NCBI GenBank assembly: GCA_002436765.1
Contig: DJNI01000077.1
Coordinates: forward strand, 34,104 to 47,574
Reading direction: 5' to 3'
DNA length: 13,471 nucleotides
From: Clostridiales bacterium UBA6468
Lineage (GTDB): Bacteria > Bacillota > Clostridia > Oscillospirales > Oscillospiraceae
This document shows, piece by piece, positions 6,266 to 13,358 of the stretch. The first letter of the stretch is position 1, and each line of letters opens with the position of its first letter. The notes beneath the pieces are model-generated. The model did not search any database. It was not told where the DNA came from and saw nothing but the letters and a program-made list of their open reading frames with translations. Position numbers and translations under genes: made by a program.

Positions 6266-7072
6266 ATGAACGAAAAACGCCGCTCCCAGGGGCGGAATTT
6301 CCCGCCCCGCCCCGCCCAGGCTGCGCCTGCGGAGGAGCCCGAGGGGCAGCTGGAGGGGCGCAACGCCCTCCAGGAAGCGCTCAGAAGCGGGCGCACCATT
6401 GATAAGGTATTCATCGCCGACGGCGACACCGACCGGGGCTTGCAGCGTCTGGCCGCCGAGGCAAAGGACGCAGGGGCGGTGGTGGTCAGCGTCGATCGGC
6501 GGAAGCTGGACGCCATGTCCTTCACCCACGCCCATCAGGGCGTGATCGCCCTGGCCGCCGCCCACGCCTACTTTACCGTTGACGACATTCTGGAGGAAGC
6601 CGCGTCCCGTGGGGAGGCGCCCCTGATCGTCATCTGCGACGAGCTGTCCGACCCCCACAATCTGGGCGCCATCCTCAGAAGCGCCGAATGCGCGGGCGCT
6701 CACGGCGTCATCATTCCCAAGCGCCGCAGCGTGGGTCTGACCGCCACCGTGGCCAAGGCCTCCGCCGGCGCCGTGGAGTACATGAAGGTCGCAAGGGTGA
6801 CCAATATCAACACCGCCATCGCCGAGCTGAAAAGCAAGGGCGTGTGGGTGTTCGGCACCGCCGCCGAAGGCTCCATCCCCATGTACAAGGCCGACCTGAC
6901 CGGCCCCGCCGCCATTGTCATCGGCAACGAGGGTGAGGGCTTAAGCCAGCTGGTTCGCAAGAACTGCGACGTGATGGTCAGCATCCCCATGAAGGGAAAC
7001 ATCAGCTCTCTCAACGCGTCCACCGCCGCATCCATTCTGCTCTACGAGGCGGTACGCCAGCGCATCGGCTGA
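6266..7072 (+). CDS. rlmB: TrmH/SpoU-family rRNA 2'-O-ribose methyltransferase (RlmB type)
   Basis: A 268-residue SPOUT-class methyltransferase that transfers a methyl group from S-adenosylmethionine to a ribose 2'-OH. In the RlmB subfamily the target is G2251 of 23S rRNA. After a disordered, Arg/Pro-rich 28-residue head comes the SpoU substrate-binding domain (LEGRNALQEALRSG, about 29-105) and then the knotted catalytic domain. That domain shows motif 1 DPHNLGAILRSAECAGAHGV (N132, R138), motif 2 IVIGNEGEGL (about 217-226) and motif 3 IPMKGNISSLNASTAASILL (about 240-259). All three motifs are intact and length is normal for RlmB. A sibling function on another rRNA or tRNA position cannot be excluded from sequence. 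It has its own promoter and is followed after 32 bases by the unknown membrane protein. Confidence 0.93.
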   Translation: MNEKRRSQGRNFPPRPAQAAPAEEPEGQLEGRNALQEALRSGRTIDKVFIADGDTDRGLQRLAAEAKDAGAVVVSVDRRKLDAMSFTHAHQGVIALAAAHAYFTVDDILEEAASRGEAPLIVICDELSDPHNLGAILRSAECAGAHGVIIPKRRSVGLTATVAKASAGAVEYMKVARVTNINTAIAELKSKGVWVFGTAAEGSIPMYKADLTGPAAIVIGNEGEGLSQLVRKNCDVMVSIPMKGNISSLNASTAASILLYEAVRQRIG

Positions 7073-7104
7073 CAGCAGCCGAATTTCACCAGGAGGAGAC
7101 CCAT

Positions 7105-9147
7105 ATGGACAATACCAACGAATCTCAGGAATTTGACCTTGACGACATCCTGCGGGAATTTCACGAGGATCCCGACGAGGATGCAAAAGACGCCGCACCG
7201 GAGGAGGAGCTGGACGTAGACGTGCTGCTGGTGGAGAAAGTTATTTCCCCGGAGCAGCCCGACGCCGAAGCACCGGAAGCCGCCGAGGAGTCCCCCGACC
7301 CGGTTTCCGACGATGCCACCGTCCGCTTTGACCCTGCCGAAGCCCTTCCCCAGGAAGCGGCGGAGGCCGCCCCCATTGACGACACCAAGGCCATCGACGA
7401 TCTGATCGCCGAAGCCCTGGCGGGCAGCGGTCTCGACGCCCCCGCGCCGGAAGCCCCCCAGCCCCAGACCCCGCCCATCACCTTTGACCCCCATCAGCGT
7501 CTGCGGGAGCTGAAAAAGAAGCTGGTGGCAGGCCCCGAGAAGCGGTACTATGAGCTGACGGAGCTGGGCATCGGCAAGCTGCAGATCGGAATCTTGCTGA
7601 ATGTTGTCATCGTGCTGCTGTGCGCCGGTGTCACCACCCTGCTGGCGCTGGATATGGTACCGGAAAACCGGATGCGTCTGGTGATCTTCAGTCAGGTGCT
7701 GGCCATGCTGGTGTCCGGTTTGCTTGGCAGCCAGCTGATGCTGGACGGGCTGGGCAGTATCTTCAAGGGCAGGTTCAACCTGAATTCTCTGCTCACCTTC
7801 ACCTTCATCGCCTGCTGCGTGGACGCCGCGTCCTGCCTGATGGAGGTGCGGGTTCCCTGCTGCGCCGCCTTCTGCCTGGAAATGACCATGGCCATGGCCG
7901 CCCGCTGCCAGCGCCGCTCCACCGAAATGGGGCAGATGGACACCCTGCGCAAGGCCGTCCGTCTCAAGGGCATCACCAAGATCCCCGACTATTATGAAGG
8001 GAAGCCCGGTCTGGTGCGTGGCGAAGGGGAAGTGGAAGATTTCATGGACGCCTACAACCGCCCCTCCGCTCCCGAAAAGGTGCAGGGCGTGTACGCGCTG
8101 CTGAGCCTGCTGATCTGCATCGGCATTGCCGTGTTCGCGGGAATGCTCCACGGCACGAGCCTCGGTGTGCAGATCCTCGCTACCAGTCTGCTGGTGGCCG
8201 TCCCCGCCAGCTTCTTCATTTCCTACACCCGTCCCATGGCGGTGCTGGAAAAGCGGCTGCACATGGTGGGCACCGTGCTGTGCGGCTGGGATGGCGTGAA
8301 GGGTCTGAGCGGCAAGGCCGTCTTCCCCCTCCGGGACGAAGACCTGTTCCCCCTGGGCAGCACCAAGCTCAACGGCGTCAAATTCTACGGCAAGCGCAGC
8401 CCCGACGAGGTCGTGTCCCTGACCGCCTCCCTGATCACCGCCGCCGGCGGCGGGCTGGTTCCCGTGTTCCGGCAGCTGATGAAAAACCGCAATGTGGAAG
8501 AGCATCCCGTGAAGAACCTCCAGAACTACGGCACCGGCGGCATCGGCGGCGAGGTCTGCGACGAGCCGGTCCTGCTGGGCAGCCTGAACTTTTTGCAGGA
8601 TATGGGCGTGGTGATCCCCGAAGGCACCATGGTCAATCAGGCGGTGTACGCCGCCATCGACGGCCAGCTGTGCGCCGTGTTCGCCATTTCCTACGCCAAG
8701 ATGCGTTCCGCCGCGGCGGGTCTTGTGACCCTGTGCGGCCACCGGTCGGTGACGCCCGTGATCCTGTGCGGCGACTTCATGCTGACGGAAAGCTTCCTGC
8801 AATCCAAATTCGGCGTCAAAACCCGCCGGATCGTCTTCCCCACCCGGGAAGTCCGAAGCAGTCTCCTGAACCGCCGTCCCGACCCGGACGCGGCCGCTCT
8901 GGCCATCACCACCCGGGACGAGCTGGTAAGCGCCGCCTACGCCGTCACCGGCGCGCGCAGTCTGCGTTCCGCCGCCACCCTCGGCACCGTCATCCATTTG
9001 ATCGGCGGCATCCTGGGAATGCTCACCATGCTGGCGCTGGGCTACCTCGGCTCCACGGAGCTGCTCACCCCCACCAATGTTCTGCTGTATCAGCTCATCT
9101 GGATGATCCCCGGCTTCCTCGTCACGGAATGGACGAGAGCTGTGTAA
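7105..9147 (+). CDS. Degenerate P1B-type ATPase-like membrane protein (probable pseudoenzyme)
   Basis: A 680-residue protein of unknown function. Residues 1-125 are acidic, Ala/Pro-rich and probably disordered. Eight membrane helices follow at about 157-185, 190-215, 226-247, 250-268, 328-349, 353-375, 624-647 and 655-676, the 4+2+2 pattern of heavy-metal P-type ATPases. Landmarks kept are the GRFNLNSLLTF segment after the second helix, Pro367 at the M4 kink (VPAS where CPC is expected), EEHP (465-468, the P1B His-Pro motif), GTGGIGGEV (476-484, the N-domain glycine loop) and CGD (555-557, for TGD). Landmarks lost are DKTGT (PLRDE at 408-412), the TGE actuator motif (the loop at 269-327 is only about 60 residues), the P-domain Asp before R534, and GDGxND. 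The frame is unbroken, so this looks like a maintained protein without ATPase activity. AGGAGG lies 8 bases upstream. The relationship is inferred by motif and topology matching by eye. Confidence 0.7.
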   Translation: MDNTNESQEFDLDDILREFHEDPDEDAKDAAPEEELDVDVLLVEKVISPEQPDAEAPEAAEESPDPVSDDATVRFDPAEALPQEAAEAAPIDDTKAIDDLIAEALAGSGLDAPAPEAPQPQTPPITFDPHQRLRELKKKLVAGPEKRYYELTELGIGKLQIGILLNVVIVLLCAGVTTLLALDMVPENRMRLVIFSQVLAMLVSGLLGSQLMLDGLGSIFKGRFNLNSLLTFTFIACCVDAASCLMEVRVPCCAAFCLEMTMAMAARCQRRSTEMGQMDTLRKAVRLKGITKIPDYYEGKPGLVRGEGEVEDFMDAYNRPSAPEKVQGVYALLSLLICIGIAVFAGMLHGTSLGVQILATSLLVAVPASFFISYTRPMAVLEKRLHMVGTVLCGWDGVKGLSGKAVFPLRDEDLFPLGSTKLNGVKFYGKRSPDEVVSLTASLITAAGGGLVPVFRQLMKNRNVEEHPVKNLQNYGTGGIGGEVCDEPVLLGSLNFLQDMGVVIPEGTMVNQAVYAAIDGQLCAVFAISYAKMRSAAAGLVTLCGHRSVTPVILCGDFMLTESFLQSKFGVKTRRIVFPTREVRSSLLNRRPDPDAAALAITTRDELVSAAYAVTGARSLRSAATLGTVIHLIGGILGMLTMLALGYLGSTELLTPTNVLLYQLIWMIPGFLVTEWTRAV

Positions 9148-9156
9148 CGTACTCTG

Positions 9157-9197
9157 CCGTCCCCGGCGCTGCAAGCGCCGGGGACGGTTTTGTTTTG
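9157..9197 (+). terminator. Strong Rho-independent terminator of the rlmB operon
   Basis: A perfect 14-bp GC-rich stem (9157-9170 with 9174-9187) has a 3-base loop and is followed by TTTTGTTTTG. It begins 9 bases after the stop codon of the ATPase-like gene. Confidence 0.93.
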
Positions 9198-9323
9198 CCG
9201 TTTCCCCCGGGCGGCGATTGTATACCTTGCTGGATTTCCACGCCGGAATTTGTCTGTTTTGCACACAAAAACAAGTGTCCGCCCACCAATTTACACAATT
9301 TCACAAAGTGACGAAAATAAGCA

Positions 9324-9352
9324 TTGCATTTGGCGTGTCTTTCGTGTATAAT
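9324..9352 (+). promoter_or_regulatory. Sigma-A promoter of the EF-G-like gene
   Basis: TTGCAT (9324-9329; 3 of 6), 17 bases, then a perfect TATAAT (9347-9352), giving a leader of about 58 bases before the start at 9417. The rest of the 9198-9416 spacer is AT-rich and shows no further gene, hairpin or repeat that I can support. Confidence 0.7.
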
Positions 9353-9416
9353 GTCACTATTCGGGTGTCCGCGCCCCAAATGGAAGGTTCCCTTCCCGAA
9401 AGGAGTATTGACCACA

Positions 9417-11480
9417 ATGTACACTGTTAATTCCATCCGCAATATCTGTCTGCTGGGTCACAGCGGCAGCGGCAAGACCGCGCTGGCTGAGAGCCTGCTT
9501 TACATGACCGGCGCCATCGACCGCATCGGCAAGAACGCCGACGGAAATACCGTCTGCGATTACGATCCCGAGGAGATCCGCCGTCATATTTCTATCTCCA
9601 CCTCCGTCGTTCCGCTGGAATACCACAATGTGAAGATCAACCTGCTGGATACCCCCGGCGCGTTCGACTTCTCCGGCGCCGTCATGGAGGCGCTCCGCGC
9701 CGCCGACGCCGCGATCCTGGTTTGCTCTGCCAAGGACGGCATCACCGTTGGCTTTGAGAAGGCATGGAAGTACTGCGAGGATCGGAATATGCCCCGTTTC
9801 GTCTACATCTCCAAGGTAGACGAGGACAACTCCGACTACAACGCCACCTTCAACGCCCTGCGGGCGAAGTATGGCAACAAGATCGCTCCCGTTGTCATTC
9901 CCATCTGGAATTCCGCCCGGAAGGTCACCGGCATCATCGACGTGCTGAACAAGCGCGCCTATGAAATGCAGAACCTGAAGCGCGTGGAGATCGACGTTCC
10001 CGCCGATAAGGCAGCCGTCATTGAGGAGTTCAACGACGCGCTGAAGGAAGCCGTCGCCGAGACCGACGAGGCTCTGATGGACCGCTTCTTTGAGGGCGAC
10101 GATTTTACTTACCGGGAAATGATCACCGGCCTGCATCAGGGCGTGAAGGATCTGAGCCTGTTCCCCGTGCTGTGCGGCTCCGGCCTGACCTGCCTGGGCA
10201 GCCTGATGCTCATGGATCACATCATCGACCTGCTGCCCAACCCCGTGCAGGGCAACTACCACAAGGCCACCACTGCCGACGGCAAGACCGAGGAATTCGT
10301 CGTCTCCCCCGGCGGCGTTCCCTGCGCCTATGTATGGAAGACCGTATCCGACCAGTACGGCAAGTATTCCTACGTCAAGGTGCTGTCCGGTGAGATCACC
10401 TCCGACACCACCCTGGTCAACGCCCGCACCGGCGAGACCGAGAAGCTCGGCCGTCTGTATACCATGTGCGGCAAGAAGTCCACGGAGGTCAAGGCTTTGG
10501 GCTGCGGCGACATCGGCGCCATCGGCAAGATGGACAGAGTCCGCACCGGCGATACCCTGTGCGACCCCAGGAAGGTCGTCTCCCTGAAGCAGATCCCCTA
10601 CCCCGCTCCCTGCTATTCCATGGCCATCGCCCCCAAGGTGAAGGGTCAGGAAGACAAGGTCAGCACCGGCCTGAACCGTCTGAACGAGGAAGATCCCTCC
10701 TTCACCCTGACCAACAACGCCGAGACCAAGCAGCAGGTCATCTCCGGCACCGGCGATCAGCAGCTGGACGTGCTGGTCTCCAAGCTGAAAAGCCGCTTCG
10801 GCGTGGACGCCGTGCTGTATCCGGCAAAGGTCGCCTACCGGGAGAAGATCAAGAAGAAGGTAGAAGCCCACGGCCGTCACAAGAAGCAGACCGGCGGCAG
10901 CGGCCAGTTCGGCGACGTCTGGGTTCGCTTCGAGCCCCAGGAGGAGCAGGACGACATGATCTTCGCCGAGGAGGTCTTCGGCGGCTCCGTCCCCAAGAAC
11001 TTCTACCCCGCCGTTGAGAAGGGCATTCAGGAAGCCGTTCAGAAGGGGCCGCTGGCCGGTTACCCCATGGTCGGCCTGAAGGCCACCCTGTACGACGGAT
11101 CCTACCACCCCGTTGACTCCAACGAAATGGCCTTCAAGCTGGCCGCCATCCTGGCCTTCAAGGAAGCCATGCCCAACGCCAACCCCACCCTGCTGGAGCC
11201 CATCGGCGCGCTGACCGTCACCGTGCCGGATTCCTACGTGGGCGATGTGATGGGCGATCTGAGCAAGCGCCGCGGCCGTCCCATGGGCATGTCCCCCGAT
11301 CATGAGGGCAACACCGTCATTGAGGCGGAAGTCCCCATGGCGGAAATGAGCAGCTACGCCATCGACCTGCGCGCCATGACCCAGGCCAGAGGCAGCTTCA
11401 CCCTGGAATTTGTCCGCTACGAGGAAGTTCCCAAGGCAAACCAAGCCAAGATCATCGCCGACGCGAAGGCCGACGACTGA
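9417..11480 (+). CDS. Elongation factor G-like translational GTPase (EF-G paralog)
   Basis: A 687-residue GTPase with the five-domain EF-G layout: G domain about 1-275, domain II about 295-385, III about 395-470, IV about 475-595, V about 595-680. G1 is GHSGSGKT (14-21) where canonical EF-G has GHIDAGKTT, G3 is DTPG (78-81), and domain IV contains the conserved HKKQTGGSGQFGDV. These features mark the EF-G-like subfamily common in Firmicutes rather than the str-operon fusA, and no rpsL, rpsG or tuf lies nearby. G4 is SKVD (132-135) instead of NKxD, which loses the Asn that reads the guanine base. Members of this subfamily are thought to act on ribosomes, but their exact step is not settled. 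The ATG at 9417 is set by AAAGGAG (9399-9405); an upstream in-frame ATG at 9324 lies within the promoter. It is monocistronic. Confidence 0.88.
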   Translation: MYTVNSIRNICLLGHSGSGKTALAESLLYMTGAIDRIGKNADGNTVCDYDPEEIRRHISISTSVVPLEYHNVKINLLDTPGAFDFSGAVMEALRAADAAILVCSAKDGITVGFEKAWKYCEDRNMPRFVYISKVDEDNSDYNATFNALRAKYGNKIAPVVIPIWNSARKVTGIIDVLNKRAYEMQNLKRVEIDVPADKAAVIEEFNDALKEAVAETDEALMDRFFEGDDFTYREMITGLHQGVKDLSLFPVLCGSGLTCLGSLMLMDHIIDLLPNPVQGNYHKATTADGKTEEFVVSPGGVPCAYVWKTVSDQYGKYSYVKVLSGEITSDTTLVNARTGETEKLGRLYTMCGKKSTEVKALGCGDIGAIGKMDRVRTGDTLCDPRKVVSLKQIPYPAPCYSMAIAPKVKGQEDKVSTGLNRLNEEDPSFTLTNNAETKQQVISGTGDQQLDVLVSKLKSRFGVDAVLYPAKVAYREKIKKKVEAHGRHKKQTGGSGQFGDVWVRFEPQEEQDDMIFAEEVFGGSVPKNFYPAVEKGIQEAVQKGPLAGYPMVGLKATLYDGSYHPVDSNEMAFKLAAILAFKEAMPNANPTLLEPIGALTVTVPDSYVGDVMGDLSKRRGRPMGMSPDHEGNTVIEAEVPMAEMSSYAIDLRAMTQARGSFTLEFVRYEEVPKANQAKIIADAKADD

Positions 11481-11500
11481 TTTTACTTACATCCGATTCA

Positions 11501-11526
11501 TCGGCGCGGGGGGATCCCCGCGCCGA
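11501..11526 (+). terminator. Hairpin terminator after the EF-G-like gene
   Basis: An 11-bp stem (11501-11511 with 11516-11526) has a 4-base loop 20 bases past the stop. The following sequence AACGCTTCCC lacks a T-tract, although TTGTTAAATTTT comes some 15 bases later. The stem is very stable but an intrinsic terminator is not assured. Confidence 0.55.
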
Positions 11527-11571
11527 AACGCTTCCCTAATTGTTAAATTTTGTAATTTCCCCAATAAATGG

Positions 11572-11600
11572 TTGCAAAGTGTTACAGTTTGTTGTATACT
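11572..11600 (+). promoter_or_regulatory. Sigma-A promoter of the lipoprotein gene
   Basis: TTGCAA (11572-11577; 4 of 6), 17 bases, then TATACT (11595-11600; 5 of 6). The expected start near 11607 leaves a leader of about 60 bases before the ATG at 11668. Confidence 0.7.
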
Positions 11601-11667
11601 GGAGGAAACAAACGTTCCGGGCGGGTACAAAGATCACTCGCCGGGATGCACAAGGGAGGAACCCAAA

Positions 11668-12501
11668 ATGAAAAGAAAGAATCTTCTCGCTGTGATCGCT
11701 CTGGTTGCCGTATTTGCGTTTGTCCTCGCCGGCTGCGGCACCAAGGATGAGGGATCCACTGTCAGCACTGCCGCCAGCGTTCCGGAAATGTCCGCCGGGC
11801 AGGAACTGACCCTGACTTCCAGCGCCTTGACCGCCACCACCTGGAGCAGCCCCAACGGTGCCACCGTCAACCTGACCGCCACCCCCAACGGCTACGCCCA
11901 GGGGCAGAGCGCGGCATTCATCGTCCGTCTGGAGGGTGAGGAAGCGGCCAACGTTCCCTGCGAGTGGAACGGCAGCGCCTACACCGCCTCCGCCGATCTG
12001 AACGCCGCCGACGGCTACTGCTACTATGTCCTGCTCACCGCTGCGGACGGCACCCAGACCGAGGTCGCCATCAACACCCCCACCGTGCCCACCGACGACG
12101 CCCTGATCAACCTGGAGTCCGCGCTGAACTCCTACTGCAGCATGACCGTGGCGTCCGCCACCCAGGACGGCAGCACCCTGACCATCACCGGCGGTTCCGT
12201 GGAGGTACAGGCGCCCCGGATCACCAACGAGGGCGAGACCATCACCTGCAGCAAGGCCGAGCTGGTGCTGACCTTCAATGAGGAGATCGTGGGTACCGCC
12301 GCGCTGACCATGGAAGCCGCCGAGATTCCCGGCAGCTACACCGCGGATATCTCCGGCATCACCTTCAGCATCCCCACCATGGAGGACGATCAGCAGCTGT
12401 CCATCCGTCTGGATGTGACCCTGTCCAACGGCCAGTTCCTCACCGCCCCCGGCGGCACCTTCTCCTTCCTGAACGGCGAAATGGTGTCCTCCGTCGGCTG
12501 A
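11668..12501 (+). CDS. Secreted lipoprotein of unknown function
   Basis: A 277-residue protein with a classic lipoprotein signal peptide: basic MKRKN, a hydrophobic core at about 6-20 and lipobox LAGC with the lipidated Cys at 23. The mature part is acidic and low in charge contrast, very rich in Thr, Ala and Ser, and has alternating polar and hydrophobic segments that suggest a beta-sandwich fold. A first half at about 40-130 and a second half at about 140-277 may be two such domains. No catalytic motif or named family is recognised. The ATG at 11668 has GGGAGG 8-9 bases upstream; the frame is open further upstream but only through the promoter region. It should sit on the outer face of the membrane. 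It is flanked by its own promoter and terminator, so it tells little about partners. Confidence 0.8.
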   Translation: MKRKNLLAVIALVAVFAFVLAGCGTKDEGSTVSTAASVPEMSAGQELTLTSSALTATTWSSPNGATVNLTATPNGYAQGQSAAFIVRLEGEEAANVPCEWNGSAYTASADLNAADGYCYYVLLTAADGTQTEVAINTPTVPTDDALINLESALNSYCSMTVASATQDGSTLTITGGSVEVQAPRITNEGETITCSKAELVLTFNEEIVGTAALTMEAAEIPGSYTADISGITFSIPTMEDDQQLSIRLDVTLSNGQFLTAPGGTFSFLNGEMVSSVG

Positions 12502-12517
12502 TACTTGCATAACATAG

Positions 12518-12547
12518 AGGGGTCAGGCTTACCTGATCCCTTTTTTT
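12518..12547 (+). terminator. Strong terminator after the lipoprotein gene
   Basis: A 9-10 bp stem (12518-12527 with 12532-12541, including one G-T pair) has a 4-base loop CTTA and runs straight into T7 (12541-12547). It ends only 8 bases before the sfsA Shine-Dalgarno. Confidence 0.88.
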
Positions 12548-12566
12548 CGCAAAAAAAGGAGTGAAA

Positions 12567-13244
12567 ATGAACTACGCCAATATGGTATCCGGCACCTTTC
12601 TTGCCCGCCCCAACCGGTTTATCGCCTATGTGGACATCGGCGGGCAGACGGAGACCGTTCACGTGAAAAACACCGGACGATGCAAGGAGCTGCTCGTCCC
12701 CGGAACACGGGTCTGGTGTCAGGACGCGCCCTCCCCCGCCAGAAAGACCCGTTTTGACCTGATCGCCGTCCAGAAGGGCAGCCGCCTGATCAACATGGAC
12801 TCCCAGGCTCCCAACGCTGCGGCCAAAGAGTGGCTGCTCTCCGGCGGCCTTGGCAAGGTCGAGGCCCTCCGGGCGGAGGCCGTCCACGACGATTCCCGGT
12901 TCGATTTTTCTTTTCTCAAGGACGGAAAGCTCTGGTTTCTGGAGGTCAAGGGCGTGACGCTGGAGGAAAACGGCGTCTGCGCCTTCCCCGACGCCCCCAC
13001 CCTCCGGGGGGCGAAGCACCTGCGGGGTCTGACCCGCGCCGCCGCGGAAGGATATGGGGCGGGCGTCCTGTTCGTCATTCAGATGGCGGACGTAACATAC
13101 CTCCACCCCAACGATGCCACCGACCCGGATTTTGGTGCCGCCCTGCGGGATGCCGCCGGGAACGGCGTCCGGATTCTCGCCATGGACTGCGCCGTAACGG
13201 AGCAGTCCATGACCATCCGCCGCCCGGTAGCGGTGCGGCTGTAA
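12567..13244 (+). CDS. sfsA: SfsA family DNA/RNA nuclease-like protein (sugar fermentation stimulation protein)
   Basis: A 225-residue SfsA homolog of normal length. Family signatures are VKNTGRCKELLVPG (about 33-46, in the N-terminal OB-like part), DSQAPN (78-83), RFDF (111-114), EVKGVTL (126-132), FPDAPTLRGAKHL (140-152) and VLFVIQM (167-173). Asp113 with Glu126 and Lys128 match the PD-(D/E)xK nuclease arrangement of the second half. E. coli SfsA was named for maltose fermentation effects and binds DNA; the physiological role is uncertain. The ATG at 12567 is chosen because AAGGAG (12556-12561) would overlap a GTG start at 12561. There is no room for a promoter between the lipoprotein terminator and this start. 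Expression must come from terminator readthrough or a promoter inside the lipoprotein gene. Confidence 0.93.
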   Translation: MNYANMVSGTFLARPNRFIAYVDIGGQTETVHVKNTGRCKELLVPGTRVWCQDAPSPARKTRFDLIAVQKGSRLINMDSQAPNAAAKEWLLSGGLGKVEALRAEAVHDDSRFDFSFLKDGKLWFLEVKGVTLEENGVCAFPDAPTLRGAKHLRGLTRAAAEGYGAGVLFVIQMADVTYLHPNDATDPDFGAALRDAAGNGVRILAMDCAVTEQSMTIRRPVAVRL

Positions 13245-13270
13245 AATCCAAAATTGTTTCCTTCGCCCTT

Positions 13271-13325
13271 ATTGTAAACCGGAAATTATTTATGGTTGAC
13301 AATCAGGCGCTTCCTGTGCTATACT
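13271..13325 (+). promoter_or_regulatory. BirA biotin operator overlapping the bioY promoter
   Basis: The inverted repeat ATTGTAAACC (13271-13280), 13 bases, GGTTGACAAT (13294-13303) differs from perfect symmetry at one pair. It matches the BirA box, TTGTAAAC and GTTTACAA about 15 bases apart. The right arm contains a consensus -35 TTGACA (13296-13301), followed after 18 bases by TATACT (13320-13325). Repressor bound here would block RNA polymerase directly when biotin is plentiful. Confidence 0.85.
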
Positions 13326-13358
13326 CCTTGCAAATTCAACAGCTCGGAGGAAACAACC

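Noticed and set aside
7105..9147. Calling the 680-residue protein an active heavy-metal transporting ATPase
   Set aside because: The phosphorylated Asp motif DKTGT, the TGE motif, CPC and GDGxND are all absent, so ATP-driven transport cannot be supported.
7042..9264. 740-codon open frame on the minus strand opposite the ATPase-like gene
   Set aside because: It is His/Gln/Gly-rich with no membrane or domain logic and spans a terminator and the rlmB end. The plus-strand gene has a good ribosome binding site, membrane helices and motifs.
9198..9416. Riboswitch or small RNA in the spacer before the EF-G-like gene
   Set aside because: I find only a promoter and a short leader. No extended stem structure or known riboswitch core is seen.
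9357..11444. 695-codon open frame on the minus strand opposite the EF-G-like gene
   Set aside because: Antisense shadow of an unmistakable translational GTPase; Gly/Val/His-rich, with no ribosome binding site.
11410..11667. Upstream extension of the lipoprotein frame
   Set aside because: It would run through the EF-G gene end, the hairpin and the sigma-A promoter, and would bury the lipoprotein signal peptide.
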